Assembly: GCA_016715075.1 (NCBI GenBank)
Contig: JADKBK010000042.1
Span: 1 to 64,000, forward strand
Length of the DNA: 64,000 nt
Source of the DNA: Bacteroidales bacterium
Lineage (GTDB): Bacteria > Bacteroidota > Bacteroidia > Bacteroidales > VadinHA17
Reading direction: 5' to 3'
Part shown: one piece after another, positions 24,936 to 33,250 of the stretch
Layout of the letters: each line of letters starts with the position of its first letter
Numbering within the stretch: position 1 is the stretch's first letter
Notes under the pieces: generated by a model
Told to the model about the DNA's origin: nothing
The model's database searches: none
What the model saw: only the letters and a program-made list of their open reading frames with translations
Position numbers and translations under genes: made by a program

Positions 24936-26867
24936 CTATTTAAATATTTGTATCAGTAATTTTAATGAATAGGATCTTCCGGGCAGAGGATAATATGCTA
25001 TTGTCTGGTAATTTACATTGAAAATATTCTCAATCTGAAAATTGAGATCCAGAACAGTACCCTTAAGATGGAGTCTGTATCCGGTAATCAGGTCATTAAG
25101 CATATATCCTGGAAGATATTCTGAATTATCAACTTTTAAAAATCTTTTACCAACTGCAGACATTGTCCAGGATGAATATAACATTTTGTAATTCAGAAGA
25201 AGAGAGCAGTTTGCCTTATTAACCGGAATATAAATCAGCTGCCTGCCTATTGAAGCGTCACCTGTGATATTTGATTTTGCCGTTGTTGCCCTGGTATAGA
25301 CGTAAGCAGCACGCAACCGGGCTGCAAAACTATTTTCAGAATAGTCGAGTGAGAAGGATGATTCGATTCCAGCTGTATTTACACCCTTTATATTTCCTGC
25401 TGTCCAATAGGAATATTCACCCTGATACCATTGAATCATATCCTTAATATTGTTTCTGTAAAGCGATAAATCATAATTCATTGTAATGGGTGCGGAGAGT
25501 TTATGATTCATCTCATATGTAATCTCATAAATAAATGCATATTCATTCTTCAGATCCGGATTTCCGCCCGGGATCCAGAACATGTCATTCATAGAAGGGA
25601 TTTTTGAATTCCTTGACAAATTGGCTTTCAGATAGTATTCTTTTCCGGCAAGCAGCCGGTATTGAAGACCTGCTGAGAAATCAGGAATGAGAAAATTTCG
25701 TGTATCCAGAATCTCTCTTACAAGAAGAAGTGAAGTGAACCTGCCACCGGAATTGCGTTCGGCAGTTGCAGTAAGAGAGACTGTATTCCTTGTGGTGTTA
25801 TCATTATAGTTATTCGAATTTATCCTGCATACTTCCTCATTCAAAGCAATCTTCAGATTGGTAAAAGCATCAACCTTACGCTCCATTGTCCCCTTCAGGA
25901 TGAATGTCCCGGAATTGTTGCGGGAGTCAATAGAAGCGAGTGAGTTGGTGTAATTAAGCTTAGTCATCATCCATGCCCCTGTAACGCTGAATTTATTTGA
26001 ACCGCCAAAATGATCCCAGTTCAGCATTGTACGGAGGGATTCATCGGACTGGGTCTCTCTTAGCTTTGGCTGCTGAATGAGCATTGATGATGGCAGGTTT
26101 CTGTTTGTCGACTCATACCACAACCTTGCGGAGGTAACACTCTTATTCTGTCTGAGATAGAACTCCTGAACAAATCCTCTCTGGTTGAACTGGCTGTTTG
26201 TTCTTTTCTGCCATACGGGCTCATTACTGATTCCGGTATTAAGGTACCGGAAATCGTTTTCGGATGATTGAAAAAAACCTTTTGTAACGGATTGGAAAGC
26301 TGAATTTCCGGTCCGCAACTTAATAAGTCCGGTGTATTGTCCGAAGCTGGCTATGCCGGGATTAACCGACATGAGGGTTTCTTTTTTCCAGACTGGTCTG
26401 GTCTCAAGATTTATTGTGCCTCCAATACCCCCACTATTAAGAGGCATTGAAGCTCCTCCATAATAGATCTGTATATCGTCGATCAGGCCTGCAGGAATGA
26501 GTGAGAGGTCTGATTGTCCCAGCATAGGGTGATTAATATTTATTTCATTCCATGTAAGCAGTGTATGACCAGCTCCTGTCCCTCTGAAGGATGGTGAAGT
26601 GCTTCCGCCCATACCATAGCTTTTTACCGACACGCCTGAAAAGTGAGAAAGAAGATATGCGACTGAATTGTGGCTATTCAACTTTAATATTGTGGTGTCG
26701 ATTGAAGATGTTTTAAAGCCGGGTGCATCAGAATTTGCTTTTTTGCTGCTTATTACTACCTCCCCGATATTTATAGTATCATTCGAAAATGACGACTGTC
26801 CGTGCAGAGGATAAGCCAGTAAAAAGGCAATATATAATAAGGTATATCTCAAGGTTCTGCTGCTCAT
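24936..26867 (-). CDS. btuB: TonB-dependent vitamin B12 receptor
   Basis: A 643-residue TonB-dependent receptor. The signal peptide is LRYTLLYIAFLLAYPLHGQ. A TonB box-like segment NIGEVVISSK follows, then a plug domain (LSHFSGVSVKSYGMGGSTSPSFRGTGAGHTLLTWNEI, YYGGASMPLNSGGIGGTINL) and a barrel ending in RSYSLKLLIQIFK. It lacks the N-terminal carboxypeptidase-like domain of SusC types, as BtuB proteins do. It is the first gene after the cobalamin riboswitch, about 140 bases downstream. With BtuG, BtuF, BtuC and BtuD it completes the path from cell surface to cytoplasm. Energy would come from TonB-ExbBD encoded elsewhere. Confidence 0.9.
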   Translation of the reverse strand: MSSRTLRYTLLYIAFLLAYPLHGQSSFSNDTINIGEVVISSKKANSDAPGFKTSSIDTTILKLNSHNSVAYLLSHFSGVSVKSYGMGGSTSPSFRGTGAGHTLLTWNEININHPMLGQSDLSLIPAGLIDDIQIYYGGASMPLNSGGIGGTINLETRPVWKKETLMSVNPGIASFGQYTGLIKLRTGNSAFQSVTKGFFQSSENDFRYLNTGISNEPVWQKRTNSQFNQRGFVQEFYLRQNKSVTSARLWYESTNRNLPSSMLIQQPKLRETQSDESLRTMLNWDHFGGSNKFSVTGAWMMTKLNYTNSLASIDSRNNSGTFILKGTMERKVDAFTNLKIALNEEVCRINSNNYNDNTTRNTVSLTATAERNSGGRFTSLLLVREILDTRNFLIPDFSAGLQYRLLAGKEYYLKANLSRNSKIPSMNDMFWIPGGNPDLKNEYAFIYEITYEMNHKLSAPITMNYDLSLYRNNIKDMIQWYQGEYSYWTAGNIKGVNTAGIESSFSLDYSENSFAARLRAAYVYTRATTAKSNITGDASIGRQLIYIPVNKANCSLLLNYKMLYSSWTMSAVGKRFLKVDNSEYLPGYMLNDLITGYRLHLKGTVLDLNFQIENIFNVNYQTIAYYPLPGRSYSLKLLIQIFK

Positions 26868-27007
26868 TCAATAATATGAAACTAATCCGGTATCATGTAT
26901 TAAACATTATCATATGACCTGATATTGAATGCAGAGGGGAATAAGTTCAAGTGGGAATCAATATGTGATCCTGCGCTTTTCTTCCCGAAAGCATTGAATA
27001 TTTGTTT

Positions 27008-27200
27008 GTATGGCAGGTCTTCTGACTTATCCCGGTTTTATGAAGCCTTCCCATCCCAGAAAACGGAACAGTGGCAGGTATTTCATAAAACCATCATCAC
27101 GTAAACGTGACCGGGTTTCACAGCAGCGGGTACTGTTGCGGATTCTAACCGCATTCCCTTTTCATTGCAATGAAAGTTTTCCATTGCAACACCAAAACAT
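27008..27200 (-). promoter_or_regulatory. Cobalamin (adenosylcobalamin) riboswitch
   Basis: Read on the minus strand, the leader contains GCGGTTAGAATCCGC followed by an ACAGTACCCGC core and CTGTGA. Further down come GCCACTG and GGGAAGGC, and finally the B12 box AAGTCAGAAGACCTGCC at 27012-27028. These are the conserved blocks of the cobalamin riboswitch in their usual order and spacing (about 190 bases). It lies directly upstream of btuB, so high cobalamin should switch the uptake operon off. The CCATTGCAA / TTGCAATGG complement near its 5' end forms the closing stem. Confidence 0.95.
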
Positions 27201-27202
27201 TA

Positions 27203-27210
27203 CAAAGTTA
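27203..27210 (-). promoter_or_regulatory. Promoter -7 box of the B12 operon
   Basis: The minus strand reads TAACTTTG, an exact TAnnTTTG. Transcription would start about seven bases later, right at the 5' end of the riboswitch. The -33 region is T-rich and has no clear TTTG at the ideal distance. Confidence 0.6.
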
Positions 27211-27452
27211 AAAAAAAATCGAAACGGAGTAGCGTTAAATAGTATTTCAGATATGAACAGTTATTAACATTTTGAAAAGGAAGGTTGATAAGAACTTACA
27301 CAGAGGACACAGAGGCTGCACAGAGTTTCACAGAGGATTTTTTACAACATCCCAAACTAATTCTATGTCCGTATTCACAATTTGAATATTAGATTACGGA
27401 TGTGCCCTTATGAGGTTTGGAGGTAAAAACAACGCTTAAGACAGCTTTCTGA
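27211..27452. other. Intergenic with short CACAGAGG direct repeats
   Basis: Between the B12 promoter and the transglutaminase gene end. Bases 27298-27337 contain three CACAGAG(G) units and one more partial in tandem, separated by a few bases. Similar low-complexity stretches (for example CAAAGGACACAAAGG around 10229-10243) are common between genes in environmental Bacteroidetes. I see no gene here. Confidence 0.5.
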
Positions 27453-30077
27453 TTATCGGGCATATTTCAGGATCTGCTCTCCAAGACCTATTCTGTATCC
27501 TGACGAACAGTAGAGGATATTCCCGCTTTTGTCAGTCATAACAACAAATGGCAGCCGTATCCCAGTCGGATCAAGTGGGAGGAGTGCACTGTTCAGAGCA
27601 GCATTATCGTTTCCGAAGAGCAGGTTAGAAGGCAATAAGTTCAAAAGCTCATCAGAAAAACCTTTCCACTTAAGTGAAGCATCAGTCAGAAAAATAAAGC
27701 ATCCGCCCCATTCATCAAGTTCTTTTTTAAGATGTGGCAGATCATTGAATATGTGCTTTGTTGGTTCCTTTTCAGGGTCGATCCAGATAATTGCAGCTCC
27801 CTTTTCTGATAAACTGTCAGGATTCTGCACATCACGATCCAGTAGTTTAAATATGCTCCGGAGGTCAATTTTTCCTAGGATCTTAGCTTCAGTCAGCTCT
27901 TTTCTGATTTTTACTTCCACAGTTTTATGCTCACCAGCTTTCAGGTCGAAGAAGCTTAGTGCTGATAATATCCTGCCCCCTGATAACCTGTTTCCTGTAA
28001 CCAGCATATAGCTTCCAGGAGAGAGAGAAAGCTCTTCTTTAAAATCGGTGACCTTCTTATTATAGTCATATTCAAGTGTTGTATAGCGTCCATTTTCAAA
28101 CCTTGCAAGAGTAAAATGGCTGTAATATTCAGGAACTGTTTTGCTTTCTGCTGAAATGAGCCTTATATACCCTTTGATACCAGAAGGTTTGGGCTGATCA
28201 GAAAAGAAAAGGTCGTTCCATACAGAATTGAGAAAATATTGCGGCACATTGCTCCCGGGCTCCAATCTGGAGGGTATTCCCAGGCTTCTGCATATTGCAA
28301 CAAAGCAGATATCCCTTGAAAATGAGTCAGAAACTTTTAATTCATTGACACCTTTTGGAGTAATTGGTGTATTGTAGTAGTTTTCACCATCAGCTATACT
28401 GATATTCTTTTCCAGGTATTGTGAGATAAGGAGTGGATTTGACGGGGCGCCATTAATCAGTTCAGAGGGCAGTTCATTCCTGAAATAACTTCTCCATGGC
28501 GTTAATAATTCATTTGCGACTCTGGGATTCAATACATTTTCCAGAAACAGTTTATTATCGTTTTCAGCTATTCCTGCATTGCAGACAATATTAAGAAGAT
28601 GATCTGACAGAATCACAGCTTTTGTATCTCTCAGATCCTTATCAGGAAGTATTTCGAGCAATGACAGGGCCATGCTAACCAGAGAATCAGGTGTCACTGA
28701 AAGGAAAGAACTTATCTCTTTATAGTTGCCCATACTTCGGGCAATGATACTCATTACTCCTGATGTGTCAGCATTCAGACTTACAGCTAAAGATTTTGCG
28801 TCAACAGGAGTCATCCAGGTATCAATATACTTCTGGCGGATTTCATTTTCAGCATTGAATCTTTTTGTATTGTTTTCTATCATCGCCTGCGAGGGACCGG
28901 GCAATGGAGACAGAGCCAGAGGAACATCAAGATCAAGTTCAATATTGTCACTGCCACCTGCTTTTTTATTCAGGACCATTGTCAGAGTATCTGTTTCTGC
29001 GACTGAGATCTTCGTATAATTGAATCCGTTTTTACCATAGGCCCAAACAAGGAGGTCGCCAAGTCCTGTTTCAAACTGACTAATCCCGCCGGCATCAGCA
29101 GGAACAACAGCCAGTGGATAGAATTCAGCATAATTGAAAAGCTGATATTCCACTCTGGCATCTTTTACAGGCAATCCGTCAGCGTCAATGACTTTCACAA
29201 ATATCCTTTTTGTAACTGCATATTTTGAGAGGGTATTTACTTCAGAATAGTTTTTATACCTGTTAACACTGTTTTCGTCTTTAAGAGAGGCTCCAAATGA
29301 TTTTGTATGTATGAGCATAGCCCGACGTGCAGGTTCAGTAAACCAGCCCCTGTCGATAACAGGTTCAGGTTCGCATGCACCCATATAATACCATTTACCG
29401 GCTGACCAGACCTCTACCCATGCATGATTATCATCAGTATGTGCCCAGCGTGGTGTATAGACCTGTCGGGCAGGAATCCCTGCTGTCCTGAGGGCTGATA
29501 CGGTAAAAGTCGACTCTTCTCCGCATCTCCCCCTTGCTGAAAGAATTGTACTCAGCGGAGCGGAGGTCCTTATGTCTGCAGGCTGATAAGCTACTTTCTC
29601 ATGGCACCAGTGATTAATCTCCAGAGCTGCATCAAGGATGGACATATTTCTAATTCTGCCGACAATTTCGTCATAGCAGACAATTCTGAAAGAGTCAGGG
29701 TTTTCGTTGTTTATCCTGTATGGGAGTACATAATGCAGGAAGATCTCTTCCGGTATATCTTTGCCCCAGGGCGATTCTTCCCTGGCACGCAATGCGACAT
29801 TGACGTTTGCAAGAAAAAAATCTCCGCTGTAATCAGCCAGATCATTAAGTGGCATAAATGCATAAAGGAATTTAAGAGCTTCTTTCTGACTGGTTTTCAG
29901 TGGCCGGTTTAAAACATCAAACAATTCTCCGGATCTGTTTGCTGCAAGCTCTTTCCTTTTATTAAAAGAGCTGTCGACAAGGTTCCTGTATTCGCTGTCA
30001 TTTATCAGGTGTCTGCCGGAACAAGCGGATAACAGTGGTATTATTACCGCCAGAAGAAATTTTGCAGACATTTTCAT
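27453..30077 (-). CDS. Large transglutaminase-like lipoprotein
   Basis: An 874-residue lipoprotein (PLLSACSG, Cys about residue 19). A transglutaminase-like cysteine peptidase core lies at roughly residues 150-260: WCHEKVAYQP, the nucleophile in SARGRCGEESTFTVSALRTAGIPARQVY, and the catalytic His in HTDDNHAWVEVW. A carboxypeptidase-like or Ig-like beta domain follows (KVIDADGLPVKDARVEYQL), then a second transglutaminase-like half (GVNELKVSDSFSRDICFVAICRSLGIPSRLEPG) whose catalytic Cys appears replaced, and a C-terminal thioredoxin-like segment (FVVMTDKSGNILYCSSGYRIG). Probably exported. Substrate unknown. It lies 12 bases downstream of the LacI-type regulator, in the same direction. Confidence 0.8.
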   Translation of the reverse strand: MKMSAKFLLAVIIPLLSACSGRHLINDSEYRNLVDSSFNKRKELAANRSGELFDVLNRPLKTSQKEALKFLYAFMPLNDLADYSGDFFLANVNVALRAREESPWGKDIPEEIFLHYVLPYRINNENPDSFRIVCYDEIVGRIRNMSILDAALEINHWCHEKVAYQPADIRTSAPLSTILSARGRCGEESTFTVSALRTAGIPARQVYTPRWAHTDDNHAWVEVWSAGKWYYMGACEPEPVIDRGWFTEPARRAMLIHTKSFGASLKDENSVNRYKNYSEVNTLSKYAVTKRIFVKVIDADGLPVKDARVEYQLFNYAEFYPLAVVPADAGGISQFETGLGDLLVWAYGKNGFNYTKISVAETDTLTMVLNKKAGGSDNIELDLDVPLALSPLPGPSQAMIENNTKRFNAENEIRQKYIDTWMTPVDAKSLAVSLNADTSGVMSIIARSMGNYKEISSFLSVTPDSLVSMALSLLEILPDKDLRDTKAVILSDHLLNIVCNAGIAENDNKLFLENVLNPRVANELLTPWRSYFRNELPSELINGAPSNPLLISQYLEKNISIADGENYYNTPITPKGVNELKVSDSFSRDICFVAICRSLGIPSRLEPGSNVPQYFLNSVWNDLFFSDQPKPSGIKGYIRLISAESKTVPEYYSHFTLARFENGRYTTLEYDYNKKVTDFKEELSLSPGSYMLVTGNRLSGGRILSALSFFDLKAGEHKTVEVKIRKELTEAKILGKIDLRSIFKLLDRDVQNPDSLSEKGAAIIWIDPEKEPTKHIFNDLPHLKKELDEWGGCFIFLTDASLKWKGFSDELLNLLPSNLLFGNDNAALNSALLPLDPTGIRLPFVVMTDKSGNILYCSSGYRIGLGEQILKYAR

Positions 30078-30089
30078 AATGATCCAGAT

Positions 30090-31121
30090 CTATATAGTCC
30101 CGCAGGAGGCTCTTACCACAAGTTCCGGAGTAATATTCACCTGCCTTTTGAATTTTCCCTTGCCTGAATTTTTAACCTCTGACCAGATCATATTTACCAC
30201 CTTTACAGAAAGGTTTGCGAGAGGCTTTCGCAAACAGGTCACCGGAGAGTACATCAGATCAAAACCAACTCCCTCCTCCATTGAAATAACTGCAATATCC
30301 TGCGGAATCCGTATATTTTTTGTCCTGAGGAACTTCATAATCGGGTAAACCTGACGTGCGGTCATAATAATCATTACGTCAGCTCTGTAAGGAGGACGAA
30401 GAAATTTCTCAAATTGCACAGGGTTGATCTCATCTGGTGAACTTTGTTTCTCCAGCTCTATAATAACCGGCTTATTCATTGAAGTTTTTTGAGCTATCGC
30501 ATCAACCAGATCACTGATATCAGGAGTATCCAGCCCTGATGGCTTGTTGTCAGCAATTATCAGTACATTACGGTATCCAAGTTTATCTATATGATTGATG
30601 ACCAGACTGGCACCTGCACCGGAATCAGTAATCACAGTGTTCAGCCGAAGGGATCTTACATGCCTCTCGAGCAGTATAAAGGGATAGTCAGTAGCTTTCA
30701 GAGTCCGTATAGTACTGTCATCGGCTGCATCTCCAAGAAGGATCATGCCGCTGTAGAATTTTTTAAAGGCTCCCACTAGCCTGTCATACCTGACATCATC
30801 TGATTCTTTTGTTATTATGGAGAATCCTACACCTATACTGGAGAATGCCTTTTGAAGATATGGTGCAATCTGAATTACAAACGGATCATTAAGAGAAGGA
30901 ACCAGCATTCCGAGTATTCCCGGCTTCTCTTCAACCGGCGATATTTCATGCCGCTCACCAAGAGATTCAAAATAACCCATTTGTCTGGCCAGCGAAAGTA
31001 CTTTTTCCTGAGTTTCTTTCCTGATACCCTGTTGATAGTCTTTATTATTAAGCACGAGTGATACTAATGTACCTGATACGCCTAAACGTGTAGCTAAATC
31101 TTTATTTCTAAATTTTTTCAC
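30090..31121 (-). CDS. LacI-family transcriptional regulator
   Basis: A 343-residue LacI/GalR regulator. The N-terminal helix-turn-helix is MKKFRNKDLATRLGVSGTLVSLVLNN, followed by the hinge YQQGIRKETQEKVLSLARQMGY. The sensor domain starts GILGMLVPSLNDPFVIQIAPYL and has the periplasmic-binding-protein fold (IIADNKPSGL, ITDSGAGASLVINHI, PQDIAVISMEEGVGFDLM). The effector is unknown, probably a sugar or related small molecule. It is transcribed with the transglutaminase-like gene, and no carbohydrate genes are nearby, so its targets must lie elsewhere or include that gene. Confidence 0.85.
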   Translation of the reverse strand: MKKFRNKDLATRLGVSGTLVSLVLNNKDYQQGIRKETQEKVLSLARQMGYFESLGERHEISPVEEKPGILGMLVPSLNDPFVIQIAPYLQKAFSSIGVGFSIITKESDDVRYDRLVGAFKKFYSGMILLGDAADDSTIRTLKATDYPFILLERHVRSLRLNTVITDSGAGASLVINHIDKLGYRNVLIIADNKPSGLDTPDISDLVDAIAQKTSMNKPVIIELEKQSSPDEINPVQFEKFLRPPYRADVMIIMTARQVYPIMKFLRTKNIRIPQDIAVISMEEGVGFDLMYSPVTCLRKPLANLSVKVVNMIWSEVKNSGKGKFKRQVNITPELVVRASCGTI

Positions 31122-31198
31122 CTTTTCCCCTTGGTAATAGATGAAATAAATTTAGTAATTTTTTGTTACGCCGTGAGGAATTTAAAGATTTTTAACTT

Positions 31199-33163
31199 TT
31201 ATTTTTTAGGAGGATTAATTCCTCTCTGTTTGGCTGCACTCTCCAGTCGCTGCTGCCATTTGGATTTTTTAAGTGGTTTCTTTTTATTCTCCTCCAGAGT
31301 GGCAAGCACAGCATCTGCATTAATGAACCGTTTGGATATTATGTTCTGTCCATAGGTAATCATGTTTGCCAGGAAATAGTAATATGTAAGGCCCGCTGAG
31401 AAGTTATTCAGAATAAGCATGAACATCACAGGCATCATATACATCATCAGTTTCATTCCAGGCTGGTCGGAACCAGGAGAGGAACCTGTCATCTTCATTG
31501 TAAGCAAAGTAGATGCTGTCATCAGCAGGGTAAAGAGGCTGACATGGCTACCATACATTGGAATAGTGAACGGAAGGGTTAGTATGGAATCATAGGTTGA
31601 AAGGTCGGTTGCCCAGAGAAAATGTTCCTGTCTCAATTCAATTGATACCGGAAAGAACCTGAACATAGCAAACAATATTGGCATCTGAAGCAACATAGGA
31701 AGACATCCTCCCATTGGGTTCACCCCTGCCCTCTTGTACAGATCCATTGTTGCCTGCTGCTTCTTCATTGCATCCTCTTTCTTTGGGAATTTCTTTCCCA
31801 ATTCTTCAACCATAGGTTTCAGTACCTGCATTTTTGCCGTCGACTGGTAGGACTTGAAAGTAAGCGGAAACAATATAACTTTGATGATCAGTGTCAGAAT
31901 GAGGATAATAATTCCATAGTTTCCAATATAATTATCAAGCCAGTTAAAGATTGGAATTATCGCGAATCTGTTTATCCAGCCGATTATATTTTTCCCCAGA
32001 AAAACGATCTTCTCAAGCTGAAGTCCTTCTTTTCTCAGGGTGGTAAATGAATTAGGCCCGTAATAAAGCTTAAGGTTCAGTGCAGTGGAACTGCCCGGAT
32101 TATAAGGAACACCCAGCTCGGAGGAATAGTAACGCATGTATTTTTGTGATTCAGGAGTCCTGGTGGAGGTTATTGAACCATTCAGGAAGAAATCATTAGT
32201 CACTATAACAGAAGAAAAGAACTGATCCTGAAAAGCGATCCAGCTCAGCTTGGTTGTAATATCCACCTTCTCATCCTTGGTGGATCTGAGCTTAAGCCCG
32301 TCTACATCATCCTGATAGTATTTATAGTTGATTGTTGAATAATTCTCTTCATTCTGCCTTCCTTTTTCCTGCTGGGGAATATACATTTTCCAGTCAAGGG
32401 TAAGACTATTCTGATTCGAAGCAATAATGCCATCCATTGATTTGAATGTGACATCAAAGTCAACCATATATTTATCCGGGGCAAGGGTATATTTATACTC
32501 AATATATTTATTGTTGTCGGCCATCAGTCTGAGTGCAACACTCTGAGCAGTTGTTCCGGCATTAAAAGATTTCTGGTCAGATACAGGCGTAAAATAGAGG
32601 TTTGTTGTCTGAACTGCTTTATTATCCGCAGTAAAAAAATTGAATCCAAAAATGGTAGAGTCACCTGAAAATAATATCAGTGGCAGGGAATCATAGGTCC
32701 TGTAATCCTTCAATCTTGCTGAATAGACGCGGCCACCCTTGCGTGCAATTTTAAGTTCAACTTTATTATTTTCAAGGGTGATAAATTCATTTTCCCCTGT
32801 TGCTGCTGAGGCAAAAGCGCCATATTGATTTGAGTCAGAAGCTGCTGTCTGTTTTCCTGGAGCGGGTGTTTCAGCTCTGGCTGTTACATTATTCAGTGTA
32901 TCTTTTTTTACTATGTCGGTAGCGATTCCAAGTTTAAGATTAATTTCATTGACCCTGGCAATGGCATCCGGCTGATTTGGCTTGAATCTGAGGGCATTCA
33001 TAAATTCCGCCCTGGCATTCTCAAATTCCCCTTTGGCGTAATAAGATTCCGCAACCTGAACAGCTTTCTCAAATTGCTTGTTCATCCGGCTGTTGTTAAA
33101 TACGCTGAATCCAATAAAGATTGCAAAAATCAGGATAATTCCTGTTATTGTATTTCTATCCAT
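31199..33163 (-). CDS. yidC: Membrane protein insertase YidC
   Basis: A 654-residue Bacteroidetes-type YidC. The first helix is TGIILIFAIFIGFSVF. A large periplasmic beta domain occupies about 100-350. The 60KD_IMP core follows: YIGNYGIIILILTLIIKVILFPLTFKSYQSTAKMQVLKPMVEELGKKFPKKEDAMKKQQATMDLYKRAGVNPMGGCLPMLLQMPILFAMFRFFP, with the conserved cytoplasmic arginine in FKSYQSTAKMQ region. Basic C-terminal tail. Unusually, residues 30-78 read like a TPR unit (ESYYAKGEFENARAEF, then ALRFKPNQPDA) between helix 1 and the periplasmic domain. It lies downstream of pyrG with a gap of 87 bases, a conserved pair in the phylum. Confidence 0.95.
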   Translation of the reverse strand: MDRNTITGIILIFAIFIGFSVFNNSRMNKQFEKAVQVAESYYAKGEFENARAEFMNALRFKPNQPDAIARVNEINLKLGIATDIVKKDTLNNVTARAETPAPGKQTAASDSNQYGAFASAATGENEFITLENNKVELKIARKGGRVYSARLKDYRTYDSLPLILFSGDSTIFGFNFFTADNKAVQTTNLYFTPVSDQKSFNAGTTAQSVALRLMADNNKYIEYKYTLAPDKYMVDFDVTFKSMDGIIASNQNSLTLDWKMYIPQQEKGRQNEENYSTINYKYYQDDVDGLKLRSTKDEKVDITTKLSWIAFQDQFFSSVIVTNDFFLNGSITSTRTPESQKYMRYYSSELGVPYNPGSSTALNLKLYYGPNSFTTLRKEGLQLEKIVFLGKNIIGWINRFAIIPIFNWLDNYIGNYGIIILILTLIIKVILFPLTFKSYQSTAKMQVLKPMVEELGKKFPKKEDAMKKQQATMDLYKRAGVNPMGGCLPMLLQMPILFAMFRFFPVSIELRQEHFLWATDLSTYDSILTLPFTIPMYGSHVSLFTLLMTASTLLTMKMTGSSPGSDQPGMKLMMYMMPVMFMLILNNFSAGLTYYYFLANMITYGQNIISKRFINADAVLATLEENKKKPLKKSKWQQRLESAAKQRGINPPKK

Positions 33164-33250
33164 TCTTACAGGTGAGTTTAATTAAAGTGCAATGGTAATA
33201 TTAAATTTCTGAATATAAAGATTTATAAGGATAACGGTGTGCAGTTTTTC

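Noticed and set aside
27010..27267. An 85-codon plus-strand open frame
   Set aside because: It runs through the cobalamin riboswitch on the opposite strand. The conserved riboswitch blocks explain the sequence.
27529..28011. A 160-codon plus-strand open frame
   Set aside because: It lies antisense within the transglutaminase gene and is serine/leucine-rich without motifs.
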